Assembly (NCBI GenBank): GCA_964247055.1
Contig: OZ176053.1
Span: 7,068,001 to 7,132,000, forward strand
DNA from: Paragordius varius
Taxonomy: Eukaryota; Nematomorpha
Direction of reading: 5' to 3'
DNA length: 64,000 nucleotides
A program made the position numbers and the translations under genes. Below the pieces are notes generated by a model. It was not told where the DNA came from. It saw only the letters and a program-made list of their open reading frames with translations, and ran no database searches. Of the stretch, positions 31,214 through 43,016 are shown one piece after another. Position 1 is the stretch's first letter. Every line of letters starts with the position of its first letter.

Positions 31214-32134
31214 GAATTTTCTTACAAAAATTTAGATATATAATTTATATTCTTATAAATAATCATACGATTCCGAATATAATAGACTAGGTGTATTCGT
31301 CATAGAAATACTAAATATTTTCGAGTTTGGGTTTAATTTATATATAAAAATTAATTAAATTATAAAAATAAAGTGAGAAATCTAAAAAAAACTCTAAAGT
31401 TTACATTTATATTGAATAGTTTCGAGTTTGATAATTTAATTTTTAGGATAGTTTTTAGTTGATTATTTTACAATAACGTTTCGTGCTTAAGTTAATACTT
31501 TCTAAGAAATTAATTGGACTACTCAAAAATGTATGCCTTAAAACAATTAAAAAACAACGATTATTAATATATTTTTTACTTCCATTCAAATTCAATTATT
31601 AAACATACGATCCGATCCTAAAATTGTAATCTTATTCCTTTCAAACAATATAAATACAAAAGCGAGGATATCTTAAATAACTCCATAATATTTAGAAATA
31701 ATAATTATAAACACAAGATTTTATATTTTACAGTACTAACCAATAATTTTAAACCAATGCTAAAATAACCAATCTAAGGTTTTATTATGTTACCTATAGT
31801 ATATTTATCACAAGTTATATATATTATATTGATTTTTACAGTAAATGCAATCTTGCGAAACTTAATGAAAAAGTAGCAATGTATAGTTTCTCACAGGATA
31901 TATTTTTTAAATTTTTTTACTAAAGCCACGAAATACTATTTTTTTATTTGTCAGATAAAATTATGCATAATGATTAATAATTCCTATTATATTTTAATGT
32001 GCAAATTGTTTTGTTCGTAAAAATAGAGTTTCGGAAACCCCAATATCCAATTCCAACAGTGAATCTGGAATAAAGATAGTTCGCAAACCTTATTTTCCTT
32101 GGGAACATAAGTAACTTTTAAAAATGACCGAATG
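31214..32134 (+). repeat. copy of 6.76-7.55 kb flank
   Basis: This stretch matches the flank of the intact paralogue, with an added 120-bp segment near 31.55-31.67 kb. An R box lies near 32025-32105. No gene was seen. Its first 480 bp pair with 29665-30237 as an inverted repeat. Confidence 0.75.
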
Positions 32135-32665
32135 GTGCGTCAGTTGGGTAGGTTAGTCAAAATGCCGCCACATTCTGCTGGTTACAAAGGAAAATCGAAA
32201 ACCGCCAAATATTCTAGTAATTAGAGAGAAAAAGATATGGTGCGTCAGTTGGGTTTTAAGTTGGTTAAAATGCCGCCACATTTTGACTAACTCCCTGGTT
32301 ACAAAGGAAAATCGAAAACCGCCAAATATTCTAGTAATTATAGACAAAAGGATATGGTGAGTCAGTTGGGTTTTAAGTTGGTTAAAATGCCGCCACATTT
32401 TGACTAACTCCCTGGTTACAAAGGAAAATCGAAAACCGCCAAATATTCTAGTAATTATAGTCAAAAAGATATGGTGAGTCAGTTGGGTTTTAAGTTGGTT
32501 AAAATGCCGCCACATTTTGACTAACTCCCTGGTTACAAAGGAAAATCGAAAACCGCCAAATATTCTAGTAATTATAGACAAAAAGATATGGTGATTCAGT
32601 TGGGTTTTAAGTTGGTTAAAATGCCGCCACATTTTGACTAACTCCCTGGTTACAAAGGAAAATCG
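32135..32665 (+). repeat. 117-bp tandem array, about 5 units
   Basis: Regular unit starts lie at 32235, 32352, 32469 and 32586, exactly 117 bp apart, preceded by one shortened unit. The sequence matches 7552-8335. The continuous minus-strand frame follows from the unit length. Confidence 0.93.
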
Positions 32666-32964
32666 AAAAGAGAAATGCAATTAAACAGCCAAATATGGAG
32701 CTATCCATAACAGAAAAATCCGAATTACCGCCAAATTTGGATAATTCAGTAGTTACACAAAAAGAATAACTTCAGAAAAATTACAATTTAATTTATTGCA
32801 GATACTCTCCCCTTAACAATCTATAGATCAAATTATAAATAAATGAAGATCATATTTTACTTACTAATTTAACAAGTGTAGAACGTTTCACTTTATTAAA
32901 TACGTTAAATATTTTGTAGCAAAATAAAAATAATTGTGTATATAAGAGGGTCAAAAATTAGATC

Positions 32965-33805
32965 AATTTTTCGTGGACACAAACGCAGGTACACTTACAA
33001 AACACTTAATAATACACCTAGTTAATATGTTAATTGTATTTCAAGAAAAATAGAATTCAAGTATTGTGTTACACAAACATGTATAGGAAGAAATTTCTCT
33101 AGACGGCCTTAATTAAAAAAAAATTTTGGCCGATATGTTTTATATATAGAGCGAATTTTAGCTTCAAAAGACATGACGACAAGCGATAACAATTGCACGA
33201 CGTTATTTCTCGCTTAGGCAGGAATGTCGGTCAAAAAAGAACTTCTTTTTTCAAATTCGCGCGACAATATCATCTGACCCGATATCATTGAAGCCGGCAG
33301 AAAATTTACGAATCGAATGGGACGAATATATCCCAGGCCAGATTTGATTCGTAAAACTTCATCGATAACAAAATGTAACATTAAATTTTTTTACGAGTCA
33401 AACCTACGTAAAATACAACTTCAAGCTTAACGTAGAGGGAAAAATGCTCGACGCTTTCATTGCAGGCATGGGAGTCAAAAAATTATTATTAGATTTGTAT
33501 AGCAGATTCCCCACTCCATGTGGGAAAACGAACCCTAACCCTAAAACAAGTGAACATTGCTCTCAATTATGAATAGGCACCTCAATTAGCACTAATCGAT
33601 GGCAACATGTTACGACAACAGCTGGGAAATACCAGAACAAGTGTCGATTCTGCCGTTTAAGTCATGACTGGAATCACCTCCAACTATACTGTAAGAAAAA
33701 AATGATTGCAATGTTTAGAACATCGAATGTGAAGCCACCCCTAAGATAACATTGATAATTAATTGAAAGCCAATACGCATGATGATGGACACAGTCAAGT
33801 GTTTC
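32965..33805 (+). mobile_element. old Ty3/gypsy fossil, 5' part only
   Basis: This matches about 8635-9485 (5' LTR remnant, gag-like patch, edge of the protease-like patch). It ends abruptly near 33805, where sequence equivalent to 13.7 kb follows. It is heavily broken and has the same old age as its sister at 8640. Confidence 0.75.
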
Positions 33806-34490
33806 TTTTTTCGTCCCAATTCAACATTAAATTCGAAATTTCGAAAATTAAATAAGTTTTAGATCCATGTATTTTATATCATTCGAAAGAGCGTGAAAAA
33901 CTGTATCTTCCAAATGGTAGTAAATTATTTTTAATTAATCAGATGTAAAATTTATATGGTCGAAATTTTCAGCCCTGTAAACAAGTCAAAAGTTTTCACA
34001 GACAAACTATTAATTTTAATATTATTATTATTATGGTTATATTAATGTTTGATTAAAAAAAGTCTTTGAAAAAGCTTTTGGTTTGCTTTATTATAAAATT
34101 ATTATTATCTTAAATATTTTACCTGGTGGATACTAAAATGCATAGATATAACTGTAAATTTATTGCATAATGGCCATAAAAGATCAAAATACCTTAAACT
34201 TGGTTCTTGTTTTTAAAATTTTGAAATTATAAGCTTTAAGGAAAAATAATTGATGAGATGGTAATTTTTTAAAAAACTAAACACTTAATGGCTGTTTTGA
34301 GAATAAAAGCAATAAAAAAATGTTTTAATCATTAAAACTCTCTTGTGTTTTCTTTTTTTGGACATCATCACCATATATACAAAGTTTGATTTATTTACAT
34401 CCATTAGTTTTAAAAATATATTAAATAAAAAAACGCTCTCGTTTCGTGCGTTTGTCGCTCTCTATGCCCAATATTAATAATAGATGTAAA
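33806..34490 (+). repeat. copy of 13.7-14.5 kb
   Basis: This AT-rich stretch is almost identical to 13715-14510 apart from a missing segment near 34030. The match stops at AATAGATGTAAAA, directly before a TIR fragment. No gene was seen. Confidence 0.75.
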
Positions 34491-34494
34491 ATAA

Positions 34495-34808
34495 TGTGAC
34501 CAGATATTTAGAACCCTGGCGCAGTACAAAATTAAAACACACTTTGCCTATTTTTTAACCGGATTTTCGGTGTTTTATATTAAATGATATTGTTCGTTAT
34601 TTATAAGCTCATTAGAAATTAGAATATCCAACAATAAATTTATTAAAAATTTAATATAAATGTATGTACATATAATTATAGCATATGTCATATATATGGA
34701 TATATAATAATACTAGCGTAAATCTCGTGCTGCTACGCAGCTCGAGAAAGTGCTTCGGACTGGGGGGCTATTTGAAAAAAGGGACAATAAAATGATCCAC
34801 ATATGTAA
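34495..34808 (+). mobile_element. fragment of TIR element 'N' plus unassigned DNA
   Basis: TGTGACCAGATA followed by CTGGCGCAGTACAAAATT is a second N-type left end, only about 310 bp before the complete N copy. Between them lie unassigned AT-rich DNA and a GC-rich hairpin. Confidence 0.55.
34729..34753. repeat. GC-rich hairpin
   Basis: CTCGTGCTGC, a 3-base loop region and GCAGCTCGAG pair almost perfectly. The following GTGCTTCGGACTGGGGGGCT is unusually GC-rich for the window. It could be the end of a short mobile element of another family. Confidence 0.4.
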
Positions 34809-34907
34809 TGTGACCAGATATTTTGAATTTTGACGCAGTACAATATTAAAACATATTTTGCTTTACAACATCGGGGTGGTATATTACACAGTCACAAAAT
34901 ATCTCAA

Positions 34908-34908
<1 letters not shown>

Positions 34909-34941
<33 letters not shown>
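34909..34941. repeat. (TA)n microsatellite
   Basis: Uninterrupted TA dinucleotides. The same place in copy 1 (about 19814) has only a few. Confidence 0.9.
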
Positions 34942-34943
<2 letters not shown>

Positions 34944-35732
34944 TGATAAGAAAATATCAAAATTATCAAGGTTTTGGTTTTAACCCTTACCAGTTATCAA
35001 AGTAAGTTATTTACACTTTTGTGATTAAGTCCGTATATAATTGCCAAAGGTGCGCATTTTTTCAAATACATATTTTGGTGAAAGCTAAATGCTTTATTTC
35101 AAAAGATATCACTAAAAAATATAACACAAACTAAAAGAGCAAAACAATATTTTTAATTTATAATTTTTAGATATGGGCTCTGAAAGTCTCATTTTTTTGC
35201 CTCTTTTAAAATGGACTGTGCTCTAAAAACGGAAAAATTTCGACATTATACAATAATTTCAAATATATTCTAAATTTTGTTATCGAATAAATATGTTTTT
35301 TAAAAAATGCATACCTTAAAAATTTAATTTTTAGCAAAATTTTGTTGAAGCGTTTTTGTTTATGATGGACACGATACAAACGGTTGAGATGCTATACCAT
35401 TTATATATATAATTCGATAATGCTAATTTTTCTCGTTCAGAATTTTGATTAAAATTTTCGCTCGTTTTTAAGTAAAAATTGTGTTTTATAACAAAAATTC
35501 ACCAAAATTTGCAAGCAAACAAACCTTTAATTTAAAATTCTCAACATACAGTAATTTTCAACATCATTTAACTCTTTAGAGGGTTTTATTATATCCTAAA
35601 GCTTTATACCGTTTTCATTCTGCTTCAAAATAGTTTGCGCTTCAATAAAATATTTCAAATTTGTTTATGAAAAATAAGAAAACTAATAAAAATTAAAGTT
35701 AAGGAAAGAAATTTAGAAATATCATACCTCCC

Positions 35733-36345
35733 ATCGCTGGTCAAATCATCAGGTCAGTGACTATTTATTTTTTAACCATAGTCATTGAAAAAAACACCTT
35801 TTGAAAAAATGCTAGTAAATTTTTTTTGGAAGAGAGATAGTAAGATTTTATTGTTTTTAATATATTTTTTAAAACACAAATATTATTTAAATATGCTTAT
35901 TTCGAAAAACAAAACAATATAGCACTTTGCAAAATATGCAATACAATATATGTGAACCAATCAAAAATGAAAAACATCCTATAATTGGTATTTTAATGAT
36001 GAAAGAAAGTGTAAAACAAATTAGGTAAAATTTAAAATATCTAGTATAAAAAATCTATGCATTTGAAGATTCAGAAGGCTACAAACATGTGGCAAAATTT
36101 ATTTGAAAACAATTTCTTGATCAAATTCGATCGAAAATATATGTAAATAATAAATATCAAAAAAATGTATACAAACTTTAAAGAAAAAACATGACATTAT
36201 TAATGTAACGCAAGTGTAATTTAAACTTATTTTGACAATCCAATATCGCATGATACTTATTTAAGTACAATTGGTCATGACCATGGTCTGACTGGGTCTG
36301 ACCAGATTTTTTGAAAAAGTAATCAAGCACAACCCTACTCCCACC
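35733..36345. mobile_element. MITE 'M', copy 3
   Basis: It has the same internal order as 20584-21216, including the GAAAGAAAGTG block and the GGTCTGACTGGGTCTGACC end. Confidence 0.6.
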
Positions 36346-36973
36346 TAATGAGTAAAGACGTAAAAACAAACAATTTTTAAATACGAAAAAACGTTTATTT
36401 CGTTATCATATGCCATATATAATGAATTTTATATAATATGTTACGGGAATAACAATTTTCTACATAATTTCCCGTTTGATTAATATAACAAAAAAATGAA
36501 ATTTTTAAACGTGCTCAAACATTTATTAAAATATCATGAATTAATTTTGTTAACTCACTCTAAATTTGGAGGCACCTCTTTTTGCGTAAGCCCTGAATAA
36601 AAGAGCCATTAGCCTGAATCTTACGATTCGAGATTTATAGTTTTGCCACTGCTGCCTTTATAAGCGGTTTGACGCATTCAATCCAATTTTATGTATAATA
36701 CGAGTGGAAAATAAAATATTAACCAATTAAAAATAGGCCAATCTTAGTTTTTTACCGCAAAATGAACCATTTCTTTACAATTTATGTGGTTATTAGAGGG
36801 CACTATATTAAATTCTAAAATACTTTTATTGAATAAATAAAAGGTAATTATATATTTATATAAAATTAATTTTTTTTAATTTAAAAAAGCAGTACAAAAG
36901 TGTGCGCAGTACCGGCGCAGTTTTTTTCTGAAAACCCAGTACTGTACTGCGAAAAACAGCCTATCTGGTCACA

Positions 36974-38093
36974 TTTTGTATTATTTTTCAATTTTTCCAT
37001 TGCACACATGTCACGCTGACTAAATTTTTAACTTTAGGTTTTAGTTAAAAGTAAATATTATCAAGTATTTTTGAATAAAATTTTTAATATATTTCTGTTA
37101 ATTAATGTAATATAAAAGTAAAATTTTGCCATCGTTTCAATTCCCTCCATATTTTTTAAAGTATTTAATTTTATACAGACCAGGGGTATCCAACTACCCC
37201 AATTTGAATCGAAGGGCTAAAATGAATGTCTTGTATCCAAGTGTTAAAAAAGGATCTGTAGCTAGCCAAATGAATAGTAATAGTAAGAACGTATGTGGTA
37301 ATTGGCCAGAAATCAAATCTCCTGGGAATTATACATATCGAAATAAAAGATCAACGAAACATTTTGGCTAGTTTTATTAGAAGCGTTCTCAAAACGGTGT
37401 GAGGTTGTGTTCACAAAGTTATATCCTCAACTGTTTAATATATAAATTTTTTTGGTTTGGTGTAGACGGCTTATTTCTTTAATTTCTGAAACAGATCATC
37501 GTCAGAGTTCAAAAACTATTGATTGAAACTCCATATTAAACATTTCTCACCTATTTACCACCCTCAAACTAAAGTGTCAGTAAAAAGACGATTCGGACGA
37601 TAAAGATAAAATATGACGCGAAAAAAACAAAATCGTTCAGACTTGGCGATGCTAATTTTATCGGACTATCGCTAGATGTGTCTTGTTGATCAAAAAACAG
37701 AAATATTTTTTGAACTAGAAAGCCAGCGGAATACTGAAGGGATCAGTAGATTTTAAAGATTCATCCGAAGTAACTTATTATTCGGAATGTAAAGACCAGA
37801 GGTTGGCGAAAAGACGTAGTTGCTCGCCCAATATCGCCCACATGGTCTCTGTTTTTGATGGTCGAGTTAATTTTCCCAAAAAAATGCTAAGCTGTACGCC
37901 AAAATTTGGAAGGGAGATGTTAGGAGAATTTTGTTTAGTTATAAATATTAATTCTATATTTAATAGAATATACATTCTAATTGCTATATATGTATTATTG
38001 TATTGTATTTATAACTATTCTGATTTAATAAATAGCTTAAATATAAACAACTATTTTAAATATGGTAACAGCATCCGATAAAGAAACTATATT
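36974..38093 (+). repeat. repeat segment 'Q', copy 2
   Basis: This is the direct match of 21822-22937, with CCAGGGGTATCCAACTAC near 37183, a hAT-terminus-like string. An 81-codon plus-strand frame (37126-37371, VGNWPEIKSPG-like CGNWPEIKSPG) has no recognised relatives, and the copy at 22 kb differs in frame. Confidence 0.5.
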
Positions 38094-38531
38094 AAAGCGG
38101 GTAAAACGGTTTTCCTTGTTAAATAATGGTAAAAGAAAAATCAATCTCGAATACTGTGCTAGAGAAGGCATTTGATTTTTCTCCAAATATAATAACAACA
38201 GCCGATAATGAGTGCTGAGAATCGGTTAAAACAATCTTTTTTTATAGTATTAGAGCGGTACTTATCATTTACGCGACCATGTCTCATAACACATTTGATA
38301 ATCACATTCATACTGCAATACTATATTCCGAAACCACTGAAATTTAAAAAATTGATACCGGGTATTATAAGAAAATAAATCAATTGGCCTCCTATAGATG
38401 TTGAAGAATTTTTTTAAGAAGAAACCGAATGAATACCCCGAATGGTCAAAGCTTCAACACATGACGCTCTCAAATTTTACGTTCACGCTCAAAACTACGA
38501 TCCAAAAAACTTACTTCCAAATTCACCGTAA
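38094..38531 (+). pseudogene. decayed basic-protein family copy Z3
   Basis: It carries KRVKRFSLLNNG-like codons, a premature stop, a PKPLKFKKLIPGIIRK patch, another stop, VEEFF-like codons and the CCGTAAGAG end. It keeps a TTTTACGTTCACGCTCAAA stretch related to the AEISRSR region that Z1 lacks. It is a pseudogene. Confidence 0.75.
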
Positions 38532-38551
38532 GAGTTTTTTAACACAGTTCT

Positions 38552-38552
<1 letters not shown>

Positions 38553-38588
<36 letters not shown>
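38553..38588. repeat. (TA)n microsatellite
   Basis: This is a TA run just after the pseudogene end. A shorter, interrupted run lies at the matching place in Z2. Confidence 0.9.
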
Positions 38589-38591
<3 letters not shown>

Positions 38592-39025
38592 TTTAATAAA
38601 TTAAATTTTATTATCGCCCTAAATCAGAAAATTTTGTTGGATATAATCCTGCAAATAAACCCAATTTAAATAATTAAATTTATTCATTAATGAGATTTTA
38701 TGAATCCTTTGTTTCAGACATTTGAGTTTATTTTTATGTATGAGTCAATACCTTCTTCAAATTAAGGGTACAGATATATTTATAGCTATTATTCGTTTAT
38801 AAATTGTAAAAAAATTATTTATTTTATTATATTTTGCCTTAAAAATTATATCAATTGAAAATCTTATACCATTTAATATGGTTGTGCGAAAAACATATTT
38901 GTGAAAATTTTGACTGACTACCTTTATAACGGCACTAAAGAATCATAATATAAATGAATATAGTTCTGCAATACAATTCGCCTAATCATCTTTGTAATTT
39001 ATTGTTAAGATTTGGTAATATATAT
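38589..39025 (+). repeat. 3' flank of pseudogene Z3
   Basis: This is the direct counterpart of 23334-23796 and the inverted counterpart of 25226-25685. It ends with AAGATTTGGTAAT at the MITE S site. No gene was seen. Confidence 0.6.
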
Positions 39026-39538
39026 ATGCACTTCATAGAGTATCCTTGAACACTTCAGGTTAGTCCTTGATCATTTGTTTGATCCTTAAAATTTTAAATT
39101 TAGATTTAATCATAATGTTTAGATGATTTTTTTTGATTATTTTTTAACCGAATTTACTTTTATCACATATTTCTTCATTTTAAAATTAAATTGTTCATTC
39201 AAAAACCAAATATATTTGTTTTAACTTAAATTTTTTCAATTCAAAAAATATTAATTTATAAATCATGAAAATATGTAATTAATGGCCCAGAAAACCTATA
39301 TAATTTATAATTACGTATTAAATATTTATGGATAAAATATTTTTAAATTGATAAGATAGATTGTTTCTGCATGATTAAAGTTGATATTGATTAGATGTTG
39401 AATTAAGATAATAGATTAAAAATCATAAAATAGATGAATGATAAAACTTTGATTGATAAAGTTAAAAATTTACAAAAAGTTAAAGGACCAACTTAAAATG
39501 TTTAAAGAGTAACTTGAAGATACTCTTGAAGTGCAAAT
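39026..39538. mobile_element. MITE 'S', copy 3
   Basis: The ends read ATGCACTTCATAGAG and CTCTTGAAGTGCAAAT as inverted repeats, with CAGGTTAGTCCTTGATC-type subterminal repeats. It has no coding sequence. Confidence 0.75.
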
Positions 39539-39779
39539 GGTATATATATATATATTAATTTAGATATAACTTTTAGATACCTAAAATCCTAACTAAAACG
39601 AACAAAAATAGTATTTTGATATCAAATTGTCAAATAACGCGACAAAGATATATTTTCCATAAATTAATATTAATAAATAATTAAACACATATTAAAGATT
39701 CAAAAAGCAGCCTTGTGACAATGTACAGCGTGGAGAAAAAGGTATCCTACGCAAACCAAATTTTACTGTGGAAAAGGGT
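39539..39779 (+). repeat. flank with R box
   Basis: CCTAAAATCCTAACTAAAA is followed by ATATTTTCCATAAATTAATA and an R box (AAAAAGCAGCC, GACAATGTACAG, CGCAAACC). The order matches 5860-6040 after the intact gene. No gene was seen. Confidence 0.6.
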
Positions 39780-40190
39780 CAGTTACTTTAATAATTAAAA
39801 TACAAAAGAATATTAGGCTCATTAATCGAACAGTCGTATTCGCGGAAAAGGTCAAAATTGGATTTGCGCTTTTCCCATTCCGTTTCTATTTGCGCGCTCT
39901 AAATTTGTTGAATTTATATAAAATAAACGACACTAAAAGTTAAAAAAGAGCCGTTGTCTGTTATAGGGTTAATATAATATATTCCGACACCTACCAACCC
40001 TTTATAAATTCGTTGTACAATATATGCGACAATAAAAATAAGCCTATACGTTTTTCAATTGTTTTAAAGTAATTTTAATGAAAAATTTTATGAGTTAAAT
40101 TATGATATATAGATCAATCAAGATATAAATCAATCAATTAATCTACATCGCTAGTTTCAAAATATTTCTTTTTATATTTATAGCTAATTG
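39780..40190 (-). repeat. block 'V', inverted copy
   Basis: This is the inverted match of 24536-24990 (GCGCTTTTCCCATTCCG, CCTACCAACCC, ATCTACATCGCTAG). No gene was seen. Confidence 0.65.
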
Positions 40191-40440
40191 TATTTTTTTA
40201 TAAGTGGACAGTCTTCAATAATTTGGTAATTTCTCTGAGACCATTGAACTAAGCAACTTATCTGGTGGGTCATTTTGATTTCTCTGTAACTGGACACATA
40301 CCTGGCGGTTTATTTAGCTTAATACCTATAAAACAGGTAACATATCTGGTGGTTCACATAATTTCTCAGTAGTTATATAATTGGGCCATTCACCTGACGG
40401 TTTATTGTGATTTCTCTGTAATTATCAAATTAGGGTTAGG
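40190..40440 (-). repeat. CCGCCAGATATG minisatellite, inverted
   Basis: Degenerate units (CATATCTGGTGGTT, CATACCTGGCGGTT, CACCTGACGGTT) are the inverted match of 24300-24535. Confidence 0.7.
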
Positions 40441-40484
40441 GTTTTTGTAATCAAAGGGTTATATTAACGTTTATATATAAATAC

Positions 40485-40936
40485 ATTTTGTCTTCAAGAG
40501 TATCTTTAAACACTTAAAGTTAGTCATTAAACATTTAAAGTTAATCCTTAAACATTTCATTGGTCCTTTAACTCTTTTTCGTTTTAAGTTTTATAAATCA
40601 AACTTTGTATCATTCATCTATTTAATGATTTTTAACTTATTCTCTTAATTCAATATAGACGCTAAATAAATATCAACTTTTAAACAATCTATCTTATTAA
40701 TTTTTTAAAAAAATATTTTATATATACGATATAGGTTTTCTAAGCCATTAATTACAAATTCCCATGAAACATCTATAAATTAATAATTTTTTTGAATTGA
40801 AATTTGAGAAACAAATAAATCTGGTTGTAAGAACAATATCAAAATTATGATCAATAAATTTCAAAATTTAAGGACAAATTGAAAATGATCTAGGACTTAC
40901 CTGAAGTGTGTTCAAGGGCACTCTTGAAGTGCAAAT
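40485..40936. mobile_element. MITE 'S', copy 4
   Basis: ATTTTGTCTTCAAGAG at the left and CTCTTGAAGTGCAAAT at the right form the inverted ends. It is the inverted equivalent of copy 1. Confidence 0.75.
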
Positions 40937-41402
40937 TATATATATATATATATATGTTACCAAATCTTAACAATAGTTTACAAAGATGATAATTGGCAGG
41001 AAGTAGTAAAGAATTGTATTGCAGAACATGATTCCCCTATGAAATGATTCTTTAAGGCCGTTTATAAAGATAGCCAGTCAAAATTTTCACATACGAATCA
41101 GGCACGTCCATATAGAATGGATAATTTTAAAATTGATATAATTTTTATGGTGTTTTTAAAATTAAATATTTTTTTACAACTAATCGAATAAGAACTATAG
41201 AATTTATTTGTGCCCGTAATTTGAAGAAGGTGTTCATTCATACAATAAAATAAACTCAATCTGAAAGCTATGATCCATAATATCTCTATTCTCTAATGAA
41301 TAATACTAATTATTTAAATTGAGTTTATTTACAGGATATATTTTCCGACAAAATTTTCTTATTTAGGGCAAAATTTATCATAAAATATAGATCTGTTAAC
41401 TC
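40937..41402 (-). repeat. 3' flank of pseudogene Z4
   Basis: This is the inverted match of 23334-23796. No gene was seen. Confidence 0.6.
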
Positions 41403-41757
41403 TTACGGTGAATTTGGAAGTAAGTTTCGTAATATGTTGATGATTTGAGCATTAGTCGCATTCATTAAGTTTTTTCTTTAAAAAATTCTTCAACATCTAT
41501 AGGAGGCCAATTGATTTATTTTCTTATAATTCACGGTATCAATTTTTTAAATTTCAGTGGTTTCGGAATATAGTGTTGCCAGTATGAATCTGATTTCAGA
41601 TGTTGTAGGAGGCATGGTCGCATAAAGGATAAGTACCGCTGTATTACTATTAAAAAAGATTGTTTAAACCGATTCTTATCACTCATTATCGGCTGTTGTT
41701 ATCATATTTGGAGCAAAATTAAATGCCTTCTGTAACACAGTATTCGAAAAAATTTCA
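41403..41757 (-). pseudogene. decayed basic-protein family copy Z4
   Basis: On the minus strand it carries PKPLKFKKLIP-like codons and a stop in place of the acidic residues. Then come VEEFF-like codons and the CCGTAAGAG end. The 5' part stops at TCGAATACTGTG, where a 60-bp piece of block V is joined. It is closest to Z1. Confidence 0.7.
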
Positions 41758-41861
41758 GGAGTTAAATTATGTATATATAGATCAATCAAGATATACATCA
41801 GTCAATTAATCTACATCGCTAGTAAAAAAAATTTTCAATAAAAAACTGAATGAATGCGCCG

Positions 41862-42093
41862 ATGCGACCATGACTCCTACAACATCTGAAATCAGATTCA
41901 CACTGGCAACACGATAGGACTCAAATATTTCAAAACCAATGAAATTTAAGATGTGGATACCGGATATTATAAGAAAAAAAATCAATTGGCCTTTTATAGA
42001 TGTTAAAGAATTTTTTTAAGAAAAAACTGAATGAATCCGCCTAATGCTCAAAGCATCAATATATTACGAAACTTACTTCCAAATTCACCGTAA
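41862..42093 (+). pseudogene. decayed basic-protein family copy Z5
   Basis: It carries KFKMWIPDIIRKK-like codons, then NWPFIDVKEFF-like codons, then stops, ending CCGTAAGAG. In this copy the codon after IIRK is lysine, not stop, so the module frame runs a little further than in Z1. It lies head to head with Z4, separated by about 100 bp. A short duplicate of its own AACTGAATGAATGCGCC stretch lies just upstream, evidence of a local rearrangement. Confidence 0.7.
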
Positions 42094-42557
42094 GAGTTAA
42101 CAGATCTATATTTTATGATATATTTATTGCCCTAAATGAGAAAATTTTGTCGGAAAATATATCCTGTAAATAAACTCAATTTAAATAATTAGTATTATTC
42201 ATTAGAGAATAGAGATATTATGTATCTTAGCTTTCAGACTTTGAGTTTATTTTATTGTATGAGTGGACACCTTCTTCAAATTACAAAGGGCACAAATAAA
42301 TTCTATAGTTATTATTCGATTAATTGTATATTTAATTTTAAAAAGACCTTAAAAATTATATCAATTTTAAAATTATCCATTCAATATGGACGTGCCTGAT
42401 TCGTATGTGAAAATTTTGACTGGCTATCTTTATAAACGGCACTAAAGAATCAATAGGGGAATCATGTTCTGCAATACAATACTTTACTACTTCCTGCCTA
42501 AAATTATCATCTTTGTAAACTATTGTTAAGATTTGGTAATATATATATATATATATT
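42094..42557 (+). repeat. 3' flank of pseudogene Z5
   Basis: This is the direct match of 23334-23796, ending in AAGATTTGGTAAT and a TA run. No gene was seen. Confidence 0.6.
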
Positions 42558-43007
42558 ATTTGCCCTTCAAGAGTGCCCTTGAACACACTTCAGGTAAGTC
42601 CTTGATCATTTCCAGTTGGTCCTTAGATTTTAAATTTTATTGATCATAATTTTGTTATTGTTCTTTAAACCAGATTTATTTGTTTCAACTCAAATTTTTC
42701 CAATTCAACAAAATTATTAATTTATAGGTGTTTCATGGAAATTTGTAATTAATGGCTTAGAAAACCTATATAATTATTACGTATATATAAAATATTTTTT
42801 TAAACAATTAATAAGATTTGATATTTATTTAGCGTCTATATTGAATTAGGAGAATAGGTTAAAAATCATTAAATGGATGAATGATACAAAGTTTGATTTA
42901 TAAAACTTAAAACAAAAAAGAGTTAGGACCAATGAAATGTTTAAGGATTAACTTTAAATGTTCAAGGACTAACTTGAAGTGTTTAAAGATACTCTTGAAG
43001 ACAAAAT
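42558..43007. mobile_element. MITE 'S', copy 5
   Basis: ATTTGCCCTTCAAGAG and CTCTTGAAGACAAAAT are the inverted ends. It is the direct match of copy 1. Confidence 0.75.
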
Positions 43008-43016
43008 GATATATTA

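Larger units (their letters stand above)
30238..34490 (+). repeat. shortened duplicate of 4.95-14.5 kb
   Basis: The segments 4953-5291, 6119-9485 and 13715-14510 occur here in the same order and orientation, with the intervening DNA missing. Divergence is higher than between the two 45-kb copies, so this duplication is older. Confidence 0.85.
34809..36973. mobile_element. TIR element 'N', copy 2
   Basis: Terminal TGTGACCAGATA and TATCTGGTCACA mark the same limits as copy 1, and most of the interior is identical by eye. A long TA run near 34909-34941 replaces a shorter one in copy 1. MITE M lies inside. No coding region was found. Confidence 0.6.
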
